A DNA stretch of 64,000 nt, taken from positions 7,778-71,777 of the forward strand of contig BTQE01000002.1 of assembly GCA_036985715.1 (NCBI GenBank), given 5' to 3'. This stretch comes from SMXL01 sp036985715. GTDB lineage: Bacteria > Bacteroidota > Rhodothermia > Rhodothermales > UBA10348. Shown here one piece after another: positions 17,088-25,482 of this stretch (position 1 is the first letter of the stretch; each line of letters starts with the position of its first letter). The notes below the pieces were generated by a model that did not search any database, was not told the DNA's origin, and worked only from the letters and a program-made list of their open reading frames with translations. The position numbers were made by a program, and so were the translations under genes.

Positions 17088-18566
17088 ATGAAAGATCAAT
17101 TCGAAGCGGTTATTGGACTCGAGGTGCACTGTCAACTGTCGACCGACTCGAAGGCATTCAGTACTGAGCAGGCTTCGTTTCAATCGGATCCAAATCAGCA
17201 GATTGATCCTTTATCACTCGGGCATCCCGGGACGTTGCCTGTCTACAATAAACGTGCAGTAGAATTAACCCTGAAGATGGGTCTGGCCACTCATTCGACC
17301 ATCAATCAGCGGTCTGTATTCGCTCGCAAACACTATTTCTATCCGGATCTCCCAAAGGGTTACCAGATTTCCCAATACGAGCGACCGATTTGTACGGGCG
17401 GATACATAGAAATCGCGGTGGAGCATGATCCATCAAAAACCCGTCAAATTCGTCTTACCCGAATTCATGTAGAAGAGGATGCAGGAAAGAGTGTTCACGA
17501 CGCGCATTCGGAATCAACTCTTCTCGACTTTAACCGCTCCGGCGTTCCATTGATCGAGATCGTAACAGAACCGGATATTCGAACACCCCACGAGGCCTAC
17601 AAAACCATGCGCAAGATCAGGCAATTGGTTCGGTACCTGGATATTTGTGATGGAAACATGGAGGAAGGGTCACTCCGGTGCGATGCAAACATATCGATTC
17701 GTCCAACGGACTCATCCGAGTTGGGACAGAAAGCTGAAATAAAGAATCTAAACTCTTTCCGATTTCTTGAGCGTGCCCTCACGTATGAAATTGAACGACA
17801 GGTGAGTCTGCTGAGCGAGGGACAGGCGGTCACAGCAGAAACACGTTTATGGGATGAGAAAAAGGGTGAGACACGCTCGATGCGATCAAAAGAAGATGCT
17901 CATGACTACCGATATTTTCCCGATCCGGATCTGCCTCCGTTGATGGTGTCCGATGAAATGTTATCTCACGCGAACAATGAAATGACATCCCTGCCGGATG
18001 AACGAATAGGGAAGTACATGTCCGAATGGGAGCTGCCTTTCCGTGATGGTGAAGTACTGACCGCAGAGCGGGAGATAGCAGACTATTTCGAAGACTGCGT
18101 GTCGTATCTCGTTAATGATGGGAAGTTTAGTGCCCAGGTGGTTGCGAAAACCGTTTCAAATTTTTTGATGACTCACGCCCTTGAAACGCTGAAGACGAAA
18201 GACTTGGGACAGGTGGATATCGCTATCGATTCAATCCGGTTCTCGGAGCTGATAGCAATGCGTCTCGAGGATCGAATCAGCTCAACCGCTGCCGTCGAAA
18301 TATTCGAAGAGATGCTCGTTTCACAAGATCCGCCCGAAACTATTGCCGAGAATCGCAATCTGTTTCAGGTCCAGGACGTTGACGAGATTTCCCGAGTCGT
18401 CAATGAAGTGTTGACGAATCATCCCGAAAACGTAGACTCATATCAGGCTGGAAAGGTCGGTCTGATTGGATTCTTTATCGGACAGGTGATGTCGACGTAT
18501 CCTGGATCACCCGATCCTAAAATGGTACGGGCACTTTTGGAGGAGAAGCTGGGTTCAATCGAATAG
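17088..18566 (+). CDS. gatB: Aspartyl/glutamyl-tRNA amidotransferase subunit B
   Basis: GatB is the kinase/transamidase-partner subunit of GatCAB, which converts misacylated Glu-tRNA(Gln) and Asp-tRNA(Asn) to the correct amides. The 492-residue protein begins with the family signature VIGLEVHCQLSTDSKAFS and shows LGHPGTLPVYN, RKHYFYPDLPKGYQISQ, the signature region LLDFNRSGVPLIEIVTEPD, GNMEEGSLRCDAN and DYRYFPDPDLPPL. The C-terminal YqeY-like tail domain (about residues 345-490) ends in VGFFIGQVM-like sequence (GLIGFFIGQVM). gatA and gatC are not adjacent. The downstream lipoprotein gene begins 27 bp later. Confidence 0.95.
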   Translation: MKDQFEAVIGLEVHCQLSTDSKAFSTEQASFQSDPNQQIDPLSLGHPGTLPVYNKRAVELTLKMGLATHSTINQRSVFARKHYFYPDLPKGYQISQYERPICTGGYIEIAVEHDPSKTRQIRLTRIHVEEDAGKSVHDAHSESTLLDFNRSGVPLIEIVTEPDIRTPHEAYKTMRKIRQLVRYLDICDGNMEEGSLRCDANISIRPTDSSELGQKAEIKNLNSFRFLERALTYEIERQVSLLSEGQAVTAETRLWDEKKGETRSMRSKEDAHDYRYFPDPDLPPLMVSDEMLSHANNEMTSLPDERIGKYMSEWELPFRDGEVLTAEREIADYFEDCVSYLVNDGKFSAQVVAKTVSNFLMTHALETLKTKDLGQVDIAIDSIRFSELIAMRLEDRISSTAAVEIFEEMLVSQDPPETIAENRNLFQVQDVDEISRVVNEVLTNHPENVDSYQAGKVGLIGFFIGQVMSTYPGSPDPKMVRALLEEKLGSIE

Positions 18567-18593
18567 TCAGAAATCAATAATGGCCAGTTCCAG

Positions 18594-19991
18594 ATGAAAA
18601 AAAGGCGTGGAAGATCCAATGTCGCCTGGGTGTGGACCGCGATGGTACTATCCGCGACCCTGCTTTCGGCGTGTAGTGAAAAGGCTCCGTCAAGAATACA
18701 CGCGTTTGCGGAAGGGAATTTCTCCATTACGAATCAGCAGGACTCCACCAAGGATTTTAGCGGTTTTGAGATTGTTCTCGTCACCCAGACGGAAGGGGAT
18801 GTCGATACACTTGGGGTGACAGAAACCAATGTGAAAGGGGACTTCCGAATGGATATTTCTGCCCTCGAGGAGGGCGTTTTCCCTTTTATTGTCAGTCGTG
18901 CTGGTACAAGGCTGGCTATAGCAGAATTCGTGGTCGTGGAAGGCGATACGACGACCGTAAGTGGATCATTCCCACTCGGCGGGAGACGTCTACGGATTGT
19001 ATCGCCGGAGAATGCGGCCTGGACGGCATATCGGAATGCCAAGGCGCTGCACAATCAAAGAATGTTGGATTTGGTGCAGTCCCAGACTGCGAGCAGCGAA
19101 AATATGTTCAATACAATTGCCAGTACGAGCACAATACTTTGGAGTCTTCGCTCGAGTTACCCGTCCAGTATGGCTACAAAACTTGCGTCGGCCGAGTCGG
19201 TGGTCATGCTGGAAGGTTGGCAGGACTCCCTCGTCATCGCCCGGCTTCCGGAGCTTGGGATCGATAATAGTGGAATTGTCGGTGCAGTGAGGGCCGCAAG
19301 GCGTTCGGTGGCCCGCCAGATAGGTCAGGATTCGTCTCTGAGCCTGTTGCGTTCCTACTGGCAGAGAGTCCCCGACGAGAGTCAAAAAGCAGAATTACAG
19401 ATGGAACTCGTCGTCGCGCTGCTCGATAGCTTTCAGAACGATCTTGCCTTGCAGGAAGCTCTGGAGCTTCGTCGTTTATATCCGGATTCTGAGTGGGCGA
19501 CATGGGCCGCACGGGCGACGTATGAAATTGAAAACCTGTTACCGGGGATGGTGGCACCGGCGTTTCAGGTTGTTCTAAGAAATGGGATCAAACTTTCGTC
19601 GGAGCGCCTGCTTGGTAAGTTTCTGATCCTCGAGTTTTTTGAGCCCACCGATGACATCTTCATCAAAGAAATCGGTGAACGGAATACGGTCTTTCAGCTA
19701 CTGAATGAAAATGTATTCCAGATCCTTTCGATCTCGATAGATCCCGACTCGGTGGTTAACGAAGCCCTTTTCGAGGAGGCGACTCCACCAGGCATGTTCG
19801 CGTTTGCAGACGGGGGGAAGGAGTCGGACATCGCTCGATTGTACAATGTCCACGTCATTCCTACGAGGTTCTTGATCGATCCAGACGGATTGATCGTTTC
19901 AAAATACACGCGTTCTGGGATGCTGGACCTGAAGGAGGACTTGATCGCCATTATTGCCCGTTTGAACCAGATGGCTTCCCAGCCAAACTGA
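18594..19991 (+). CDS. Lipoprotein with C-terminal thioredoxin-like domain lacking CXXC
   Basis: A 465-residue protein with a lipoprotein signal (lipobox LSAC, Cys27). Residues about 40-135 look like a beta-sandwich of the DUF4369/carboxypeptidase-regulatory kind seen in Bacteroidota TlpA-like proteins, about 140-300 is helical, and about 313-460 follows a TlpA/AhpC-type thioredoxin fold: GMVAPAFQ, GKFLILEFFEP, and VIPTRFLIDPDGLIV with the cis-proline. At the place where W-C-x-x-C should follow the LEFF strand, the sequence is EPTDDIFIKE, with no cysteine. It therefore cannot act as a disulfide oxidoreductase; a structural or binding role is more likely. It lies in a gatB-tpiA run, probably by operon membership only. 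Confidence 0.75.
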   Translation: MKKRRGRSNVAWVWTAMVLSATLLSACSEKAPSRIHAFAEGNFSITNQQDSTKDFSGFEIVLVTQTEGDVDTLGVTETNVKGDFRMDISALEEGVFPFIVSRAGTRLAIAEFVVVEGDTTTVSGSFPLGGRRLRIVSPENAAWTAYRNAKALHNQRMLDLVQSQTASSENMFNTIASTSTILWSLRSSYPSSMATKLASAESVVMLEGWQDSLVIARLPELGIDNSGIVGAVRAARRSVARQIGQDSSLSLLRSYWQRVPDESQKAELQMELVVALLDSFQNDLALQEALELRRLYPDSEWATWAARATYEIENLLPGMVAPAFQVVLRNGIKLSSERLLGKFLILEFFEPTDDIFIKEIGERNTVFQLLNENVFQILSISIDPDSVVNEALFEEATPPGMFAFADGGKESDIARLYNVHVIPTRFLIDPDGLIVSKYTRSGMLDLKEDLIAIIARLNQMASQPN

Positions 19992-20044
19992 ATCCTTCGG
20001 ATCCATTTTCCATAAACAGACACGCTCACGCAGCCACTTCTCTT

Positions 20045-20800
20045 ATGCTTATCGCTGGAAATTGGAAAATGAACTCAGATCACACGTCGGCCAGGCAACT
20101 CGCCAGCGCGGTTGTCTCGGCTGTTGGAGATCCGATGCAGGTCCACGTCGCGGTTTGTCCTCCATTCGTTAATCTGGATGCGACATTTGATGTTTTGCAT
20201 GGCACACCCATTCGATTGGGTGCTCAGAACATGCACGAGGAAGATGCGGGTGCATTCACCGGGGAAGTTTCGGCTTCCATGCTCAGAGCCGTCGGGTGCT
20301 ATTATGTTATTCTGGGTCATTCTGAGCGGCGTCAGTACTTTGGGGAGTCCGACGCCGGCGTGAAACGTAAAATTGTCCAGTCCCATTCTCATTCACTCGT
20401 ACCGATCGTGTGTGTTGGCGAAACGCTCGATGAGCGAGAAGCCGGACGAGCTGTCGAAGTGGTGTCCGACCAAGTGTCTTCTGCACTGGAAGGGGTGACT
20501 CTGGTCTCCGCGGATCACCTTGTCATTGCCTATGAGCCAATCTGGGCGATAGGGACTGGGAAAACAGCATCACCTGAAGAAGCCCAGGATATGCACGCCG
20601 TCATTCGCTCGTTGTTGGTGAGTCAATTCGGCGATGATTCTGGAGCCGCTGTAGACATCCTGTACGGTGGAAGCATGAGACCCGATAATGCAGCTTCACT
20701 ACTTGAGAAAAAGGATGTTGACGGCGGACTTGTCGGTGGAGCCAGCCTTAGGGCTGAAGAGTTTGCAAAGATCGTTCGAGCTGCCCAAGAAACGGCCTGA
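20045..20800 (+). CDS. tpiA: Triosephosphate isomerase
   Basis: Interconverts dihydroxyacetone phosphate and glyceraldehyde 3-phosphate. The 251-residue TIM barrel has every active-site element: the opening AGNWKMN with the catalytic lysine, the ILGHSERR segment with the electrophilic histidine, the AYEPIWAIGTGKTAS loop with the catalytic glutamate, and the phosphate-binding ILYGGSMRP and GGLVGGASL segments. The gene follows the thioredoxin-fold lipoprotein by 53 bp and is 5 bp before the GWxTD lipoprotein gene. Confidence 0.97.
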   Translation: MLIAGNWKMNSDHTSARQLASAVVSAVGDPMQVHVAVCPPFVNLDATFDVLHGTPIRLGAQNMHEEDAGAFTGEVSASMLRAVGCYYVILGHSERRQYFGESDAGVKRKIVQSHSHSLVPIVCVGETLDEREAGRAVEVVSDQVSSALEGVTLVSADHLVIAYEPIWAIGTGKTASPEEAQDMHAVIRSLLVSQFGDDSGAAVDILYGGSMRPDNAASLLEKKDVDGGLVGGASLRAEEFAKIVRAAQETA

Positions 20801-20805
20801 CAGCC

Positions 20806-22200
20806 ATGTCCTCGTCCAAGTTCAGGTTGTGGGTCCTCGTATTTTTCCTGGGAGGAGTGGCTGGTTGTTCAGCTCCATTGGCTCCGTCACGACCCTATGC
20901 AGGTCTCGCCAGAACCTATGAACCTGGAACCCCATCATTTGACGCCAGGGTACAGCCGGCAGTCACCGGTTCACGACGCGGTATACGCGTGGACATGAGC
21001 GCCCCGGAGTTGTCTCTCATTTTTCGTCGATCCGACAACCAGTTGATCGCGCGCCTCGAGTGGTTGATCCGGCTTTTATCTGCTGACGGCGATCGAGTGC
21101 TGGAGGAGCAAACAAAGAGACAGGATGTTACTCGCTCAGGTGAATTCGGGGCTTCGCTTTTTCGGCGAATCGGCCATTCCGTGTTTATGGAAGTTCCCCC
21201 TGGCAGGTATACGATCCAGATCCAATTGGAAGATCTAATGTCAGGAAAGGCGGAGGAAAAGGAACTGGTATTTGATCTCCCAAGGAGAAATCAACCCTTG
21301 ATCGCCACTGAATTGCTTCTAGAAACCAAGTCGGGCAAGCCGATTATTGAGCTTTCGTATCCAGATTCCCTCAATGCTGGAAAGGCCGTCTTTTATCTGA
21401 CTGGCAATGTTGCAACGCCTGCACGGCTTCAGTTCTTTGTCGTCCGATTGCAGACCGATAGAACGGCCGCGCAATCTCCGTTTTGGCAAGGACCCGGATC
21501 GAGATTTTCGGGAATCAACTCGTCTGAGTTGACCGTCATTGACACACTGTATTCTGAGCAGCGGACTGTTCGCCGAGGTGCGCTCAGACGTATTGAATTT
21601 GAGTTTCCGCGGGCGAATGTGGGTACGTACCGGGCTGAGGTTGAAATCGATGATCTCCAGATCGAAGGGGACGAACCTGCCATCCGGCTTGCACGATATT
21701 TTCTGATTCGACGTGCGTCATTTCCCAGACTGGAACTCGTTCGCGAGTTGATTCCACCATTGGTCTATCTGGCGGATGCGCCGGAGTGGGAAGCGCTGCA
21801 GGATTCTGCCGGGACACCGGCTGCCCGACGCCAGTTCGATTCCTTTTGGGGTCGGCGTATGACAGACCGGGCGGTGGCGTCCAATATGGTGCGTCGCTAC
21901 TTCAGCAGGGTGGAGGAGGCAAACCTGCGCTATTCTGATTTCAAGGAGGGATGGAAGACCGATAGAGGAATGGTCTATGTAATTCTCGGAGAACCTCTCT
22001 TTATTGAGCGGAATCTGGAGTCTGAGATCTGGTACTACTCCTACAGCGGGGATCGAGGTGAACGCTCGTTCGTTTTCCATCGGGTATGGCGCGAAAAAGC
22101 TCCAGATGTTATCGAAGAATTCCGACTCGATCGCTCTTTTGAATTCGAACGGTTTTGGAGGGGAGAAGTCGACCGGTGGCGCCGAGGTATAAAGTCCTGA
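20806..22200 (+). CDS. GWxTD-domain lipoprotein
   Basis: A 464-residue lipoprotein (hydrophobic signal then lipobox VAGC, about residue 21). The C-terminal 110 residues contain the defining EGWKTDRGMVYVILGEP segment of GWxTD-domain proteins, followed by IWYY and an RVWREKAPD region. The middle (about residues 60-300) looks like tandem beta-sandwich segments. The GWxTD family is found in Rhodothermota, Acidobacteriota and relatives; its function is not known. The gene begins 5 bp after tpiA and ends 6 bp from the convergent FmdB-like gene. Confidence 0.82.
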   Translation: MSSSKFRLWVLVFFLGGVAGCSAPLAPSRPYAGLARTYEPGTPSFDARVQPAVTGSRRGIRVDMSAPELSLIFRRSDNQLIARLEWLIRLLSADGDRVLEEQTKRQDVTRSGEFGASLFRRIGHSVFMEVPPGRYTIQIQLEDLMSGKAEEKELVFDLPRRNQPLIATELLLETKSGKPIIELSYPDSLNAGKAVFYLTGNVATPARLQFFVVRLQTDRTAAQSPFWQGPGSRFSGINSSELTVIDTLYSEQRTVRRGALRRIEFEFPRANVGTYRAEVEIDDLQIEGDEPAIRLARYFLIRRASFPRLELVRELIPPLVYLADAPEWEALQDSAGTPAARRQFDSFWGRRMTDRAVASNMVRRYFSRVEEANLRYSDFKEGWKTDRGMVYVILGEPLFIERNLESEIWYYSYSGDRGERSFVFHRVWREKAPDVIEEFRLDRSFEFERFWRGEVDRWRRGIKS

Positions 22201-22206
22201 TCGACT

Positions 22207-22536
22207 CTAATCGTTGCTCTTGGATCCGGAAGTCTCTGACTCTGATGAACTCCCAGATGCTTTGCTCGAGCTTTCCGTACTTTTTGAGGCGTCGCCCTTT
22301 TTCTTGGACTCGCCAGACGCTTTTTCAGCTGTCTCCTTTTCAGGGTTATTTGAACCGGCCCTGGCATAATCCGTGAGATAGAATCCGCTTCCCTTGAAAA
22401 CCAGACCGGCTCCGCGACTGATCAGCCGGGTTACGGGCTGATGGGTGGTCGGGCAAGTCTTCAATGCAGGCGCGGTAATTCGCTGCTCGATCTCGAAGGT
22501 GGTTCCGTCTTCACGTCTGTATTTGTACGTGGGCAT
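22207..22536 (-). CDS. FmdB-like small protein with a degenerate zinc ribbon
   Basis: A 109-residue protein beginning MPTYKYRREDGTTFE, the position and wording of FmdB-family regulators, with RLISRGAGLVFKGSGFYLTDY matching the family's end of the ribbon domain. A normal FmdB has CxxC near residue 9 and CPxCG near residue 29; here the first pair is missing (RRED-G) and the second has become CPTTH, so only one cysteine remains. The last 45 residues are a Ser/Lys/Glu-rich tail. The frame stays open upstream of the ATG back into the previous gene and encodes a CPIC pair about 25 residues before Met1, without a standard start codon. The gene follows the GH3/serine hydrolase gene. Confidence 0.72.
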   Translation of the reverse strand: MPTYKYRREDGTTFEIEQRITAPALKTCPTTHQPVTRLISRGAGLVFKGSGFYLTDYARAGSNNPEKETAEKASGESKKKGDASKSTESSSKASGSSSESETSGSKSND

Positions 22537-22616
22537 CCCCGAACGGCCTCTTTTACCGCTGACAACTTCTGTGGAGGGCTCTTGAAAACAAATCGGGCAA
22601 AAGGGTTCCGAGCGTA

Positions 22617-25307
22617 CTATTGACCTTTTCCGAAATAGGCTTTATCCGGGCTGGATCGGATGGCCCTGAAGACAACGTCCGCAACGGCAGGTCGCACGCT
22701 GCGGTGCCCTAAATTGTCTCTCGAGGGGTACACTCGATTCGTAAGGAGGATGAGATAGAGTGACTGATCGCGATCAAACCAGATCGATGTTCCCGTAAAG
22801 CCTGTGTGTCCAAAGGCAAGTCTTCCGAAATATCGTCCCGCGGAAGAATATCCGGCCTGGCTCTTGGTATCCCATCCCAGGGCACGAGTGTGTGTATAAT
22901 CTGTGTCGACCGCCGACGTGAAAAGCCTGAGGGTCTCTGGTTTCAGGAACGTGCGATCTCCAATCCGACCGTCGCTGAGTATCATGAACGCAAATTTTGA
23001 AAGGTCCTCAACGGTTGAAAACAAGCCCGCATGTCCCGCAGTCCCGCCCAGGATATAGGCAGTTTCATCGTGCACAGACCCTTGGACAAGTCTGTAGCGG
23101 AAATAATCATCAATCTCCGTTGGGGCCACCGTCTCGTCGGGCACGGGCGAAGCTTCTCGATATCCCGTATCGCGCATTTCCAGCGGTGCAAAGATGCGCT
23201 TTTGAGCATATTCATCGAACGACATTCCGGACAGCTGTTCAACGATCAGGGCAAGTACAATGGGTCCAAAATCAGAATATCTTGACTGGGACCCGGGCTC
23301 ATAGTAAAGTGAGTCGGATAGAATTTGAGCGATTACATCCGATCGGGAAGATTCTTCCGATTCATAAAAGGGTCGGAACGGAATGAGTCCACCCGTATGG
23401 GTAAGCAGATCTCGGATGGTCACGCCTGACTTGTTGTTCTGAGAAAATTCGGGCAGATACTTGGCGACTGGATCGTTGAGATCTATCGCCTGCGATTCAT
23501 ACAACTGCATGATTGCCGTAGTCGTGGCAATGACCTTGGTAAGACTGGCGAGGTCGTAGATCGTCTTGGGCGACACAGATGGCCCGGACTCGTACGTAAA
23601 CCGGCCAAAACCGTCTAGAAGAGCCAGTACACCTTTTCTTCCTACGGCTATCGCCGCGCCCGGAAATGCGCTATCTGCAATGGCGCTATTGAGAAGTCGC
23701 TCGAGCTCTCGAAGTCGGCCCGCATCCAGTCCAACCTCCCCGGCAGTTCCTATTCTCGGAAACCGTTGACGGATACAATAGCCCGAACCAGCGGGGTAAC
23801 GGACTGAGAGCGCTACGGGTAACTCAGCGCAAACATCGGCTCTTCCAAAAATGGCATCGACCATGGCCCGAATCGAAGGAGTGGATGATCCAAACGATAG
23901 TAGTATCGTATTCACGCCGTCAGGTAGATGTGCGGCATTTTCTGCAGACCCCATACCAGCGTAGAGAACGGGCGCTTCAGCTTCAAGCAATACACCCATA
24001 ATTGCGCTCGTCACATCGGGTACCGAACGCGTTTCCGACGTCAGATCGGCAAAGAGTATCCGGTCGATCCGAGCCACGTCCTTCATCATTTCGGATTGCT
24101 TCGTTTGCCAGTTAGACGTTGTGATAGATTGCTTTACGTAAATTGTGTCATGGTATTCATTAATAAAAGATTGAAACGCTCCTGATGAATCGGTGTACTC
24201 GTCTGTGAGAACAACGAGCATGATCTTGTCACCACCCGTCAACTCCGAAACGTACCCACCATCCCGGAGTGCAACGATTGATTTTCGCGCGATGTATCGG
24301 GCCAAGTACCGATGCTCAGGGTCGGTCAATACGGACCGAACGGAGTTCACTGATATATTTGGGCGTTTGATGAGTCCAGCCCTCGTTTTAGCTACGAGAA
24401 TGCGCTCCACAATGGCTGAAACATGGCTTTCCTCGATTAATCCGCTTGAAATCAATCTGAGCACTGTATCCCGGACCAACGCTGGATCGGGTGGCCCGAG
24501 GAATGCGTCTACACCCTGCCGAATGTTTTCCAGAATCAAGGAGTCCAGCGGAACGGCTCCGCCGTCGAAGGACGCGATGGCGTCTGACAGAATCAGTCCG
24601 TCGAAATCATACCGGCCGGAAGATGTTTTTGCGGCCAATGAATCCGATGAACTGACCCAGGGGAATTCTACCTCTCTTGTAGCGGCCATAACCCCTTGAT
24701 TCCGTATCCCTCGAACGAATCGATCGGCAATTCGAATCGCTATACGAGCATCACCTTTGTTGACCTGGTCGCCTCCGATTGCATCCGGCGATCTTGAATC
24801 AGCCTGGACCGCCGGACCCAGGACAAGATGGACACCAAGTACATCGGCTTCACGTGCGGTGATCTTGCCTGCCTTTTCGGCAAGACTGTCAATGCCGCTT
24901 GCCGCTAGAGCCAGCGGGCCGGGAAACTCGGTCGCGAAGGAAACCTGCGTGCCTGCTCCGCGCTGCATATCCTGGGCAACGAGAAGGGGAACGGCGGATA
25001 GATCCTGAAGATCAGACAGCAACGCAGCCTGGTGGAGCGGGTCGTTTCGACGAACCAATACGCCCCCGGCCCCAAAATCGATAATGTTTGACCGGAAACC
25101 GCTGAACGCTTCTGGCTCGAAACCGCCACTGTAGTCCGGAAGACGAACAAAAATCATTTGAGCAACTTGCTCACGGAGGGACATTTTACCCAAACGGTCT
25201 GCAACCCACATGTCGCTTCTTTTCTGTTCAAAATCTGTTCCTGAGCATGCACTCAGGGCGATAGAAAGAAGGAGGAAAAGAGTGATTTTTTGGGTACGAT
25301 GCGTCAA
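22617..25307 (-). CDS. Lipoprotein fusing a degenerate GH3 (NagZ-like) domain to a beta-lactamase-fold serine hydrolase
   Basis: An 896-residue lipoprotein (lipobox LSAC, Cys21). Residues about 33-310 match GH3 beta-N-acetylglucosaminidase: LREQVAQMIF, FGAGGVLVRR, and FDGLILSDA with a candidate nucleophile Asp242. Residues about 345-505 correspond to the GH3 C-terminal domain. Residues about 525-885 are a class C beta-lactamase/esterase-type serine hydrolase with SLTK (Ser588, Lys591), YSD (Tyr677) and HTG (834-836). In the GH3 part the KHFPGHGDT-type loop carrying the acid/base histidine is absent: sequence passes from RNQGVMAAT (about 210) to YDFDGLIL (about 233), a loss of roughly 50 residues. 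The GH3 half may therefore bind rather than cleave cell-wall sugars, while the hydrolase half appears intact. Confidence 0.83.
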   Translation of the reverse strand: MTHRTQKITLFLLLSIALSACSGTDFEQKRSDMWVADRLGKMSLREQVAQMIFVRLPDYSGGFEPEAFSGFRSNIIDFGAGGVLVRRNDPLHQAALLSDLQDLSAVPLLVAQDMQRGAGTQVSFATEFPGPLALAASGIDSLAEKAGKITAREADVLGVHLVLGPAVQADSRSPDAIGGDQVNKGDARIAIRIADRFVRGIRNQGVMAATREVEFPWVSSSDSLAAKTSSGRYDFDGLILSDAIASFDGGAVPLDSLILENIRQGVDAFLGPPDPALVRDTVLRLISSGLIEESHVSAIVERILVAKTRAGLIKRPNISVNSVRSVLTDPEHRYLARYIARKSIVALRDGGYVSELTGGDKIMLVVLTDEYTDSSGAFQSFINEYHDTIYVKQSITTSNWQTKQSEMMKDVARIDRILFADLTSETRSVPDVTSAIMGVLLEAEAPVLYAGMGSAENAAHLPDGVNTILLSFGSSTPSIRAMVDAIFGRADVCAELPVALSVRYPAGSGYCIRQRFPRIGTAGEVGLDAGRLRELERLLNSAIADSAFPGAAIAVGRKGVLALLDGFGRFTYESGPSVSPKTIYDLASLTKVIATTTAIMQLYESQAIDLNDPVAKYLPEFSQNNKSGVTIRDLLTHTGGLIPFRPFYESEESSRSDVIAQILSDSLYYEPGSQSRYSDFGPIVLALIVEQLSGMSFDEYAQKRIFAPLEMRDTGYREASPVPDETVAPTEIDDYFRYRLVQGSVHDETAYILGGTAGHAGLFSTVEDLSKFAFMILSDGRIGDRTFLKPETLRLFTSAVDTDYTHTRALGWDTKSQAGYSSAGRYFGRLAFGHTGFTGTSIWFDRDQSLYLILLTNRVYPSRDNLGHRSVRPAVADVVFRAIRSSPDKAYFGKGQ

Positions 25308-25482
25308 CGCGTGTTCAGTGATTTATCGAGACGAAATGATGGCAAATTTCAGACCCTATGGCAACGAAATGTACTGCATGAAAAAAGAGGTAGTTTCGCT
25401 AAACCTGTTGCTCGAACGTCAGTAGAAGGCGAGTTTCGATTCTTCGTGGTTCGTCTCCGCAATTTCGCAATATCACGTCTCC

